From the NCBI GenBank assembly GCA_902784435.1, contig CACZUR010000024.1:1-54396 (forward strand): a DNA stretch of 54,396 bases, in the 5' to 3' direction. Each line of letters starts with the position of its first letter. Position 1 is the first letter of the stretch. Positions 15,456 through 21,880 of this stretch are shown one piece after another. The DNA comes from an uncultured Bacteroidia bacterium (GTDB lineage: Bacteria > Bacteroidota > Bacteroidia > Bacteroidales > UBA932). Under the pieces are notes generated by a model. It was not told the DNA's origin, searched no databases, and saw nothing but the letters and a program-made list of their open reading frames with translations. The position numbers were made by a program, and so were the translations under genes.

Positions 15456-16361
15456 CTATGGGGCCAAATAGGCCTTCCGCTCCGCTTCCGGAAACTTTTC
15501 GATGGCATAACGCAGCATGGTACGGGGCATTTGGGATGCCCGGTTACTCCCGGGCAGGACGGTGCGGTCATGGCCGGGCATGACGCTACCGCCCTCACCC
15601 CCGGTAGCCCCGGTAGCCCCGACGTTGCCGTTAGCGCCGCTGGTCCTGCCACCGTCATCACCCCCGGCCGGACCGGGGGTTCCGCGGAGCCAGGCCTCCA
15701 GGGCGGCCTTGTCCCGCTTGCCGGCCTCGCGTAGGAGCCAGCCCACGGCTTTGTGAATGAGGTCGTGGGGGTGGTGGAGGAGGATATCGGCAAGGGCGAA
15801 GGTGTCCTGGAGCTGCCCGTGACGGACGAAGGTCATTGTGCTCACCATGCCGATGCGCTGCTCCCAGATGGTGCGGCCGCTGCGGGCCAGATTGTACAGG
15901 AGCGTGCGGTCTTTGTCCAGCAGCCACTGCCCCAGGAGCGGGTAGCAGCTCAGGTCCACCAGGTCCCAGTTGTTGATGAAATCGGTGTGCGCCAGGTAGA
16001 ACTCCACGCACTGCTGCTGAAGATGCCCGGTCGTAGCCGGGCATGACGACAGAGCTGTAGCCGGGCATGACGACGGAACTGGGGCCGGGCTTTTTTTGCC
16101 GGCATGCCGGAAGATCTCTACCAGGGTGAGGAGGGCGGCCAGGCGGACTTCGTGGTACTCGCTGGAGATGCATTCCTCCAGTTCCGGGAAGCCCACGGAC
16201 CGCCAGCAGTCTTTGACCACGGCGCGGGTGACGGGTACCTTGATTCCCAGGAACTTATCTCCGTAGCCATATTGGCCCGGACCGGTCTTGAAGAAACGGG
16301 CAAGGCCTTCCACCTGGGAAGGATCGGCTTTGGCGAGCATGGCGGAATAGAGCAGGTTCAT
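15456..16361 (-). CDS. AlkD-like DNA alkylation repair protein, enlarged by repeats
   Basis: AlkD glycosylases excise alkylated purines with a HEAT-like helical fold. Recognisable stretches are YGYGDKFLGIKVP, CVEFYLAHTDFINNWDLVD, WEQRIGMVSTM, HKAVGWLLREAGKRD and MPRTMLRYAIEKFPEAER, and the catalytic-region Trp/Asp (NNWDLVD) are intact. The family is usually about 220-240 aa; this is 301. The excess lies in two places: residues about 87-112, encoded by tandem palindromes (16033-16090), and residues about 227-277, a Gly-rich segment (NVGATGATGGEGG, VMPGHDRTVLPGS) encoded by repeats at 15535-15680. Both inserts preserve the frame and fall between helices. The start ATG overlaps the stop of the upstream EamA gene by one base. 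Confidence 0.87.
   Translation of the reverse strand: MNLLYSAMLAKADPSQVEGLARFFKTGPGQYGYGDKFLGIKVPVTRAVVKDCWRSVGFPELEECISSEYHEVRLAALLTLVEIFRHAGKKSPAPVPSSCPATALSSCPATTGHLQQQCVEFYLAHTDFINNWDLVDLSCYPLLGQWLLDKDRTLLYNLARSGRTIWEQRIGMVSTMTFVRHGQLQDTFALADILLHHPHDLIHKAVGWLLREAGKRDKAALEAWLRGTPGPAGGDDGGRTSGANGNVGATGATGGEGGSVMPGHDRTVLPGSNRASQMPRTMLRYAIEKFPEAERKAYLAP
15535..15680. repeat. Family-B palindromes inside alkD (distal block)
   Basis: GATGCCCGG...CCGGGCATGAC-type inverted repeats at 15535-15584, then repeated CCCCGGTAG units near 15598-15620 and the hairpin CCCCCGG/CCGGGGG at 15661-15680. The whole block is translated in frame in the AlkD C-terminal region. Confidence 0.65.
16023..16090. repeat. 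Family-B palindrome and tandem copies inside alkD
   Basis: ATGCCCGG (16023-16030) pairs with CCGGGCAT (16037-16044). A 24-bp unit beginning GTAGCCGGGCATGACGAC occurs twice in tandem (16033-16056 and 16057-16080, 22 of 24 identical) with a partial third copy to 16090. Twenty-four bases is eight codons, so copy number changes would keep the frame. Confidence 0.75.
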
Positions 16362-17296
16362 TACAGCAGGAAGAACAGGGCCACACCGGTCATGGAGACA
16401 AGCACACCCAGCAGTTCGCGGAGCTTGATGCGCTGCTTATAGATGACGGCGTAAGGGATGAGGATGAATACCGGCGTGAGCGCCATGAGCGTAGAAGCGA
16501 TACCGGCGTTGGCGTATTGGACAGCCATTAGGGACAGGGACACGCCCAGCACCGGGCCGAAGAGTGTCATCACCAGGGCGTAGCGCATGCCAGTCCGGTC
16601 TTTTACCGCCTGCTTCAGCCTGGGAAGGTCCTTCTGCAGGGCCATCAGGGCCAGGAATCCCGCCGCACCGATGATCGCACGGATCATGGTGGAGGCGAAC
16701 GGCAGCATATCGGCCATCAGGGCGGGTGCATCGGCGGGAATGGAGTTGGCATAATGCTGCAGGCCCACCTTGCTCAGGACCAGGCCCACACCCTGGCCGG
16801 CACCGGCGCCCAGTCCCAGGAGCACGCCCTTGAAGGGCAGAGTCAGCTGCACCTTGTGACCGGCGTCACGGCTCAGGATGGAGAGGGCGATACCGCCCAG
16901 GGTCACCGCCATGGCCAGGCCGGATTTCCAGCTTAACGTTTCTCCCAGGATGGCCCATCCGGCGATGGCGGCCATGGGTGGAGCCAGCGTCATGAACAAC
17001 TGGCCGAAGCGTGCGCCGATGGCCAGATAGCAGTTGAAAAGGCACCAGTCGCCAAAAACGTAACCTACGATGGCCGAAAGGGACAGCCACCACCAGGCCT
17101 TACCGGAGGCATAGACGGGATAGGGGCTGCCCACGGTGACCCACAGCAGTACGCCCAGGAAGACGATGGCCATGGTGAGCCGCAGCACGTTGGCGGTCAT
17201 GGAACCCAGGCGGTGGCTGGCTTTGTCGGCAAACAGCGCCGTAATCGTCCAAGAAACGGCTACGAGCAGCGAGATGATTTCTCCCAGATGGTTCAT
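16361..17296 (-). CDS. EamA/DMT-family transporter
   Basis: A 311-aa inner-membrane protein with ten predicted helices in two five-helix EamA repeats (residues 1-140 and 165-311), the layout of drug/metabolite exporters. Typical features are the N-terminal LLVAVSWTITALFADKAS, the first-repeat LGETLSWKSGLAM, and the second-repeat end LTPVFILIPYAVIYKQRIKL followed by ELLGVLVSMTGVALFF. I chose the ATG at 17296 because it starts just before the first helix and overlaps the upstream protease stop by 4 nt. The substrate is unknown. It sits in a tight minus-strand run with the YhfC-type protease and alkD. Confidence 0.85.
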   Translation of the reverse strand: MNHLGEIISLLVAVSWTITALFADKASHRLGSMTANVLRLTMAIVFLGVLLWVTVGSPYPVYASGKAWWWLSLSAIVGYVFGDWCLFNCYLAIGARFGQLFMTLAPPMAAIAGWAILGETLSWKSGLAMAVTLGGIALSILSRDAGHKVQLTLPFKGVLLGLGAGAGQGVGLVLSKVGLQHYANSIPADAPALMADMLPFASTMIRAIIGAAGFLALMALQKDLPRLKQAVKDRTGMRYALVMTLFGPVLGVSLSLMAVQYANAGIASTLMALTPVFILIPYAVIYKQRIKLRELLGVLVSMTGVALFFLL

Positions 17297-18069
17297 TTCC
17301 TGGCCAGGGCCCAAGCGATGGCCCCGACGGCTACTGCCATGGCGGAAAGAATGACTTCCACGATGGCCATGCTCACGGATTTAGCCAGAATGACGGCGCA
17401 TCCGTCCACCAGGAAATGCAGGAGGATGGCAGCCGGGAACAGCCACAGCCACTTCCCGCCTTTTCGCACGGCCGTCCACACCAGGATGGAAAGGGCAATC
17501 TGCAGGATCAGGGTCGATCCACGCTCCCACAGGCCAATGAAAAACGTTCCGGCCGAGGAAGACTCCAACTGCGCGAACTGGGCCTGCATCTGCGCCTGCG
17601 CCTCTGCGGGGGCCGATGTGAGGAGGATATCGGCCTGACCGGCGTTGATCATGGTAGACAGGGCGATGTTGGAAATCATGGTGAGACCAAAGATAAGGAG
17701 CATTTCTGCGCCGCCGTGGCCAACGCCGTATGCGACGGCTGTCTTTGCTGCCGACGGTTCTTTTTTCAGGAGGAACTTCATGGCCAGGAATCGGCCGGTT
17801 TCTTCAAAGATACCCGCCGCCAGACCACCGTAAAGTGCGTAGTACCAGATGTTTCCTAGAATGGCCTGGCCGTGGGGTCCTTTGAGGACCACCTGGTGAA
17901 GAATCGTTTCCAGCACCAGGGCGAAGACGATAAATACGCCTGCGCCGATGAGGATGGTGCGGACGTTCACCTGATACTTCCTCACAAGCCACCAGCTTAG
18001 CAGGATGGGGGCGGCAATGCCCGTGACGGCACAAAGCGCCATGGCGATAAAGGAACTGACGGGTACCAT
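17293..18069 (-). CDS. YhfC-family intramembrane metalloprotease-like protein
   Basis: A 258-aa polytopic membrane protein with about eight helices. The family signature is visible: EETGR at about residue 89-93 and VGHGGAE at about 115-121, with a C-terminal LLHFLVDG histidine, which resemble the glutamate/histidine sets of CPBP/YhfC intramembrane proteases. Substrates are not known. An unusual Ala/Gln-rich loop (PAEAQAQMQAQFAQLESS, residues about 152-170) separates two helices. It overlaps the downstream EamA gene by 4 nt and follows the TSCPD gene by 3 bp, so the set is probably one transcript. Confidence 0.8.
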   Translation of the reverse strand: MVPVSSFIAMALCAVTGIAAPILLSWWLVRKYQVNVRTILIGAGVFIVFALVLETILHQVVLKGPHGQAILGNIWYYALYGGLAAGIFEETGRFLAMKFLLKKEPSAAKTAVAYGVGHGGAEMLLIFGLTMISNIALSTMINAGQADILLTSAPAEAQAQMQAQFAQLESSSAGTFFIGLWERGSTLILQIALSILVWTAVRKGGKWLWLFPAAILLHFLVDGCAVILAKSVSMAIVEVILSAMAVAVGAIAWALARK

Positions 18070-18072
18070 AGG

Positions 18073-18360
18073 CTATAGAAGTTTTAACGCTTTTGCGAGC
18101 TGGTCCGGGCAGCTGGTGCCGCGGCCCTTGCAGTTGATGCCGTCCAGGCGGGCGATGACCTCTTCTTTTTGCATGCCCTGAATGAGGGCGCCGATGCCCT
18201 GCAGGTTGCCGTGGCAACCACCGGTGTAGCGGACGCTGCGGAGGGTATTGCCCTCCAGTTCGATATCTATCTGCTTGGAACAGACTGCATTACAGGTTTG
18301 GAAGGAGGCTTTGCGGATGCCGGCTTCCGTGCTGTCAGATATTTTGGTAACTTCAAACAT
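18073..18360 (-). CDS. TSCPD-domain protein (TIGR03905-like)
   Basis: The ATG at 18360 gives a 95-aa protein; the longer frame would read through the end of the upstream gene. It carries the cysteine-rich sequence KASFQTCNAVCSKQIDIE, the GGCHGNLQGI stretch and the C-terminal motif GTSCPDQLA that names the family. TSCPD domains occur at the C-terminus of some B12-dependent ribonucleotide reductases and as stand-alone small proteins; the role of the stand-alone form is not known to me. The start overlaps the end of the 75-aa gene by 8 nt. Confidence 0.85.
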   Translation of the reverse strand: MFEVTKISDSTEAGIRKASFQTCNAVCSKQIDIELEGNTLRSVRYTGGCHGNLQGIGALIQGMQKEEVIARLDGINCKGRGTSCPDQLAKALKLL

Positions 18361-18580
18361 GGTGATCGATGGTGTGCAGATTGCCCTTCCGGACAATCAC
18401 GAATTCATTTTCATAGGGCCGCTGGTCCGACACCCGCTTGGTGCGGAATGTCTGGTACTTGATTTTCAATAAAGCGCTTACCTTGGGATCTTCGAACATG
18501 GCTGCCGCCGACCCAAAGTAAATGTGTTCATGGGTGTCCTTGACCTCCACATGAATGATGGTTCTGTCGTGTTTTAACAT
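18353..18580 (-). CDS. Conserved-looking 75-aa protein
   Basis: The ATG at 18580 (MLKHDRTIIHVEV) lies 12 bp after a perfect -7 box (TATCTTTG, 18600-18593 minus) with a TTTG -33 box 20 bp further up, which fixes this start. The product is a small soluble alpha/beta-looking protein with HEHIYFGSAAAMFED and, near the end, NEFVIVRKGNLHTI. I do not recognise the family with certainty and give no function. It is the first gene of the minus-strand run leading to the TSCPD protein, the YhfC-type protease, EamA and AlkD. Confidence 0.75.
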   Translation of the reverse strand: MLKHDRTIIHVEVKDTHEHIYFGSAAAMFEDPKVSALLKIKYQTFRTKRVSDQRPYENEFVIVRKGNLHTIDHHV

Positions 18581-18592
18581 GGTGCTGTAACG

Positions 18593-18624
18593 CAAAGATA
18601 TGTTTTTTTCTACAAAAAATCAAA
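18593..18624 (-). promoter_or_regulatory. Promoter of the small-protein/TSCPD operon
   Basis: Minus-strand TTTG (18624-18621), 20 bp, TATCTTTG (18600-18593). It diverges from the RAYT promoter. Confidence 0.65.
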
Positions 18625-18629
18625 AAAAG

Positions 18630-18660
18630 TTGCAAGTTAGTCAACCAAATAGTATATTTG
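18630..18660 (+). promoter_or_regulatory. Promoter of the RAYT gene
   Basis: TTG (18630-18632), 20 bp, TATATTTG (18653-18660). It rules out an earlier in-frame ATG at 18600 as the start and points to the ATG at 18696. Confidence 0.55.
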
Positions 18661-18695
18661 TAGAGCGCGAGACAGGATGCGATTTAAATCCCTCT

Positions 18696-19568
18696 ATGAA
18701 AAGGATTTATATGTTGTCAACGGAGCATCTGGAAAATGGCCTCTGGTTCCGTGAAGAAGAAGATTTCAAAGTGGCCATGAATTACGTTGCCATAGAAGCT
18801 GCACGCCACCCGGAAGTGGCCGTGCTGGCCTTCACGCTCATGTCCAACCACGTGCATTTTGTCCAGAAAGGAGAGCGCGAAAGGGTGGAAGATTTTGTGA
18901 ACAGTTTCAAGCGCCGGTACTCTATGTATATGCAACTGAAGTACGGCATCCGGGAATTCCTGAGGAATAATGGATTGGATATCAAATTTATCCCGTATGA
19001 AGACGAAGCGCCGGAAAGGGTCATCGCATATGTCCAGATGAACTGTGTCGCAGCTGGCATCTGCGCTCATCCCAGCCAGTACCCATGGGGGAGCGGGAAT
19101 GCATTCTTTTGCTCTACGCCCCTGCGCGGGAAACGGATCGGTGAACTGTCGGCTCGTGCACGGATGAAACTGCTTCACAGTGAAAGTGATGCTGTCCCCA
19201 AGGATTGGATGGTCGGAGACGAAGGCTATGTGCTTCCGGAAAACTATTTGTCTATCAGGGAAATAGAGACGTTATTCCATTCGCCCAAGCGAATGAATTA
19301 CTTCCTGACTTCCTCCTCCAAGGCAAAGAAACGCTTGGAAATAGCCGATGAAAAACTGCCGGCCTTCCGGGACCAGACCATCCTTTCGGCCTTGCCAGAC
19401 CTGTGCATGAGCCTTTTCCGCAAAGAGAGTTTCCGCCAGTTGCTGCCGGAAGAGCAGTCCGAATTTGCCCGCCAGATTCGCTTCCGTTTCAGTGCCGATG
19501 CTACCCAGATTGCCCGTGTCTGCGGCATCACATACGCGCAGGCCGCAGCCCTGCTGGATGCATTATAG
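18696..19568 (+). CDS. REP-associated tyrosine transposase (RAYT)
   Basis: A 290-aa single-strand transposase-like protein of the Y1/HUH group. The HUH motif is LMSNHVHFV (residues about 48-56). The putative catalytic tyrosine lies in the helix SFKRRYSMYMQLKYG (about 70-84). The segment AYVQMNCVAAGICAHPSQYPWGS (read as two pieces around residues 110-132) is the conserved RAYT block before the linker. A C-terminal extension (about 190-290) ends in a helix-turn-helix-like ATQIARVCGITYAQAAALL. RAYTs are single-copy domesticated relatives of IS200/IS605 transposases that process or spread REP palindromes. A family-C twin hairpin starts 13 bp after its stop, and a second copy lies 3 kb upstream. 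The gene has its own promoter and no IS ends are evident. Confidence 0.88.
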   Translation: MKRIYMLSTEHLENGLWFREEEDFKVAMNYVAIEAARHPEVAVLAFTLMSNHVHFVQKGERERVEDFVNSFKRRYSMYMQLKYGIREFLRNNGLDIKFIPYEDEAPERVIAYVQMNCVAAGICAHPSQYPWGSGNAFFCSTPLRGKRIGELSARARMKLLHSESDAVPKDWMVGDEGYVLPENYLSIREIETLFHSPKRMNYFLTSSSKAKKRLEIADEKLPAFRDQTILSALPDLCMSLFRKESFRQLLPEEQSEFARQIRFRFSADATQIARVCGITYAQAAALLDAL

Positions 19569-19581
19569 CGTCTTGCCATGA

Positions 19582-19675
19582 AAGTGCGGGAGGTGTCCTT
19601 AAAAAAGGTAGACCACCTGCAAAAAAGGCCGATTTTGCGGGTGGTGGCACATAATACGGGACACCTCCCGCACTT
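19582..19675. repeat. Family-C twin-hairpin element, copy 2 (next to RAYT)
   Basis: Outer arms 19582-19598 (AAGTGCGGGAGGTGTCC) and 19659-19675 are perfect inverse complements. Inner arms around ACCACCTGCAAAA (from 19612) and TTTTGCGGGTGGT (19633-19645) pair with one mismatch. It shares 18 identical bases with copy 1. It lies directly behind the RAYT stop codon, the usual place for REP elements linked to their transposase. Confidence 0.78.
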
Positions 19676-19678
19676 CGG

Positions 19679-19732
19679 GCCAGGCAGCAGAGGCCAGGCA
19701 GCAGAGGCCAGGCAGCAGAGGCCAGCCAGCAG
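19679..19732. repeat. 14-bp tandem repeat
   Basis: GCCAGGCAGCAGAG is repeated three times (19679-19720), with a fourth degenerate copy to 19732, directly after the family-C element and just before the end of the NUDIX gene. A non-coding minisatellite of unknown role. Confidence 0.8.
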
Positions 19733-19745
19733 GCCGGGCCGGGGC

Positions 19746-20300
19746 CTAGCGCCCGCTGAAGTATTTCCACAGGGGGGCGGCCATCAGGGCCTGGAGAATC
19801 TGGTTTTCTTCCAGGAGCTGCCGCACGAAGGCAGGAGATTTCAGATAGACATCGATGTCTTCCGTGGCGTCCAGGTGCTGGCCGGATACTTTTGACACGC
19901 CTACGGCCAGGAAACTGTGTGCCAGGTTGTTGGAGGTGGCCGGGTTGGGGGAGAGAGTCATCCATTCCTGCCAGGTGCCGCCGGCATAGCCCGTTTCTTC
20001 CAAAAGCTCGCGCCGAGCGGCTTCCAAGGGCGTTTCTCCGGGTTCAATGACCCCACAGGGAAGCTCGTAGCAGGTGTTGCCCAGGCCGTGGCGGTACTGA
20101 CGTTCCAGCACGAAATCCCCGTCGGCCGTAATGGCGATGATATTGACCCAGTCCGGGTATTCCAGTACGTAATATTCGTTGTTGATGCGGCCGTCCGGAA
20201 GCTGTGCCACATCCCGGCGGGCGGTAAGCCAGGGCCGGCGGATTAAATATTCAGTGGACAGGACGGTCCATTTTTTCTCTTGGGTGATGGTGGATTTCAT
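19746..20300 (-). CDS. NUDIX hydrolase (ADP-ribose pyrophosphatase-like)
   Basis: A 184-aa NUDIX protein that would hydrolyse a nucleoside diphosphate linked to another group, ADP-ribose being the likeliest by overall resemblance. The NUDIX box is complete at residues about 91-113: GVIEPGET, then REL, LEETGY in the spacing G-x5-E-x7-RExxEExG. The N-terminus (STEYLIRRPWLTARRD) and the region LSPNPATSNNLAHSFLA are typical of the NudF group. The only plausible ATG (20300) is five bases after a TACCTTTG box (20312-20305 minus), so the transcript may be almost leaderless. It diverges from the symporter gene. Confidence 0.87.
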   Translation of the reverse strand: MKSTITQEKKWTVLSTEYLIRRPWLTARRDVAQLPDGRINNEYYVLEYPDWVNIIAITADGDFVLERQYRHGLGNTCYELPCGVIEPGETPLEAARRELLEETGYAGGTWQEWMTLSPNPATSNNLAHSFLAVGVSKVSGQHLDATEDIDVYLKSPAFVRQLLEENQILQALMAAPLWKYFSGR

Positions 20301-20304
20301 GTTG

Positions 20305-20312
20305 CAAAGGTA
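20305..20312 (-). promoter_or_regulatory. -7 box at the NUDIX start
   Basis: Minus-strand TACCTTTG ends four bases before the ATG at 20300. A TTTTG runs upstream but only about 10 bp away, so the -33 box is unclear. Confidence 0.4.
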
Positions 20313-20357
20313 GCCACTTTTGCAAAAAAAACGTATCTTCGCGCAGATTTTAGCAAA

Positions 20358-21203
20358 ATGGCCATTTGGATTGTATTACCGATTCTGACGCTCCTGATGT
20401 TCGATCTGGGGCTCACGCTGCGTTTCGAGGACTTTGGAAGGGTGTTTAAGCAGCCCTGGCCCATGGCCGTTGCGCTCACGGGTCAGCTGGTGTTGCTGCC
20501 TCTGATTGCCCTGGGACTGGCCTGGGCCTTCCACCTGCCGCCGGTGTTTTTTATCGGCCTGGTACTGATTGCCTGCTGTCCGGGCGGAAGTTCCTCCAAT
20601 GTGTTTTCCAAACTGGCCGGGGGCGATGTAGCCCTGTCGGTCACGCTCACGGCTATCAGCAGCGTCATTACCCTTTTTACCATTCCCCTGATCATGAGCT
20701 GGGCCACGCAGCTGGTGGGGGAGAGCGTAGGAATCCGCCTGCCGATAGGAAACCTGATCAAGCAGAATCTGCTGCTGATGCTGCTGCCGGTGCTGGTGGG
20801 TATCCTCATCCATTATGCCTGGCCCAATGCGGCCCGGCAGACAGACAAGGTCCTTTCCAAGCTGGCCTTCCCGCTGCTGCTGGTGCTCATTACGGTTTTC
20901 TATATCCAGCACCATCAGACCATCCTGGACAATGTTGGCGTCCTGGGCCTTTGCGTCACGCTGCTCATCCTGGTGGCCATCGGATGTTCTTCCCTGCTGT
21001 CGCGCCTGGTAAAAACGGGCCGGGAGCAGCGCAAGACCGTGGTTATCGAAGTGGGCATGCAGAACGCCGCCCAAGCTATCGCCATTGCCTCCAGCCCCTT
21101 TGTCTTTGCCAACGAACAGATGGCCATTCCCGCCATCCTGTATTCGCTCATGATGAATATTGTCCTCCTTATTTACGTGGGCGTTGTGAAGAATAAAAAA
21201 TAA
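20358..21203 (+). CDS. Bile acid:sodium symporter family protein
   Basis: A 281-aa membrane protein with nine to ten helices. The ATG at 20358 is preferred because a -7-like TATCTTCG (20334-20341) precedes it and the first helix starts immediately (MAIWIVLPILTLLMFDLGL). Family markers include CCPGGSSSNVFSKLAGGDVALSV (around residues 76-98, crossing the ion-binding crossover region) and VIEVGMQNAAQAIAIA near residue 230. These match BASS proteins that use the sodium gradient to take up organic anions; the bacterial substrate may be a bile acid, pantoate or another acid. It fits with a sodium-pumping NADH dehydrogenase encoded 17 kb downstream. Confidence 0.88.
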   Translation: MAIWIVLPILTLLMFDLGLTLRFEDFGRVFKQPWPMAVALTGQLVLLPLIALGLAWAFHLPPVFFIGLVLIACCPGGSSSNVFSKLAGGDVALSVTLTAISSVITLFTIPLIMSWATQLVGESVGIRLPIGNLIKQNLLLMLLPVLVGILIHYAWPNAARQTDKVLSKLAFPLLLVLITVFYIQHHQTILDNVGVLGLCVTLLILVAIGCSSLLSRLVKTGREQRKTVVIEVGMQNAAQAIAIASSPFVFANEQMAIPAILYSLMMNIVLLIYVGVVKNKK

Positions 21204-21207
21204 TGTG

Positions 21208-21215
21208 TATCTTTA
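21208..21215 (+). promoter_or_regulatory. -7-like box upstream of rubrerythrin
   Basis: TATCTTTA, one base from the consensus, 24 bp before the ATG at 21240. No clear -33 box. Confidence 0.35.
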
Positions 21216-21239
21216 CGGAACACTTTAAAGACCAATGAA

Positions 21240-21779
21240 ATGAATCTGAAAGGATCCAAGACCGAAAAGAACCTGATGGAAGCCTTCGCCGGCGAATCCC
21301 AGGCCCGTAACAAGTATACGTATTATGCCTCCAAGGCCAAGAAAGACGGGTATGTCCAGATTGCAGCTCTCTTTGAGGAAACGGCGGCCAACGAGAAGGA
21401 ACACGCCAAAATCTGGTTCAAATACCTGCATGGCGGCGCCGTTCCCGGCACCATCGACAACCTGAAAGATGCCGCCAACGGGGAAAACTTCGAATGGACG
21501 GACATGTATGCCCGCATGGCCCGGGAAGCCCGCGAGGAAGGCTTCGAAGAGATTGCCCGCAAGTTCGAGATGGTGGGCGCCATTGAGAAGCACCATGAGG
21601 AACGGTACCGCAAACTGCTGGCCAACATCGAGGACAAGAAGGTGTTCTCCAAGGACGGAGACGCCATCTGGCAGTGCAGCAACTGCGGCCACATCGTCAT
21701 CGGCCCCGCCGCTCCCGAGGTATGTCCTGTCTGCGACCATCCGCAGAGCTATTTCCAGGTGCTGGCCCAGAATTACTAG
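21240..21779 (+). CDS. Rubrerythrin
   Basis: A 179-aa non-haem iron protein that reduces hydrogen peroxide in anaerobes. The N-terminal ferritin-like four-helix domain has the di-iron ligands in [31 protein letters not shown] and later EKHHEERY. The C-terminal rubredoxin domain has CSNCGH and CPVCDH (residues about 146-170) for one Fe(Cys)4 site. The length is typical. An ATG five bases earlier is out of frame and stops at once, so 21240 is the start. Together with bcp it indicates an anaerobe coping with occasional oxygen. Confidence 0.95.
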   Translation: MNLKGSKTEKNLMEAFAGESQARNKYTYYASKAKKDGYVQIAALFEETAANEKEHAKIWFKYLHGGAVPGTIDNLKDAANGENFEWTDMYARMAREAREEGFEEIARKFEMVGAIEKHHEERYRKLLANIEDKKVFSKDGDAIWQCSNCGHIVIGPAAPEVCPVCDHPQSYFQVLAQNY

Positions 21780-21794
21780 GCCCTGCCCTCTTTT

Positions 21795-21826
21795 TTTGGG
21801 AAAGACGTAAATATTCCGTACATTTG
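21795..21826 (+). promoter_or_regulatory. Promoter of the FlaA1/CapD-like gene
   Basis: TTTG (21795-21798), 20 bp, TACATTTG (21819-21826). The leader that follows (about 21832-21880) contains a GC-rich imperfect hairpin (CCGGGAAGG with CCTTCCCCCCGG). Confidence 0.65.
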
Positions 21827-21880
21827 CAGTTACCCGCCGGGAAGGCCCTTCCCCCCGGGGCTGCAAACGAATGATTTTAT

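Noticed and set aside
19582-19732. Hairpin plus short tandem repeats considered as a CRISPR-like array
   Set aside because: Repeats are too short and contiguous, with no spacers and no cas genes nearby.
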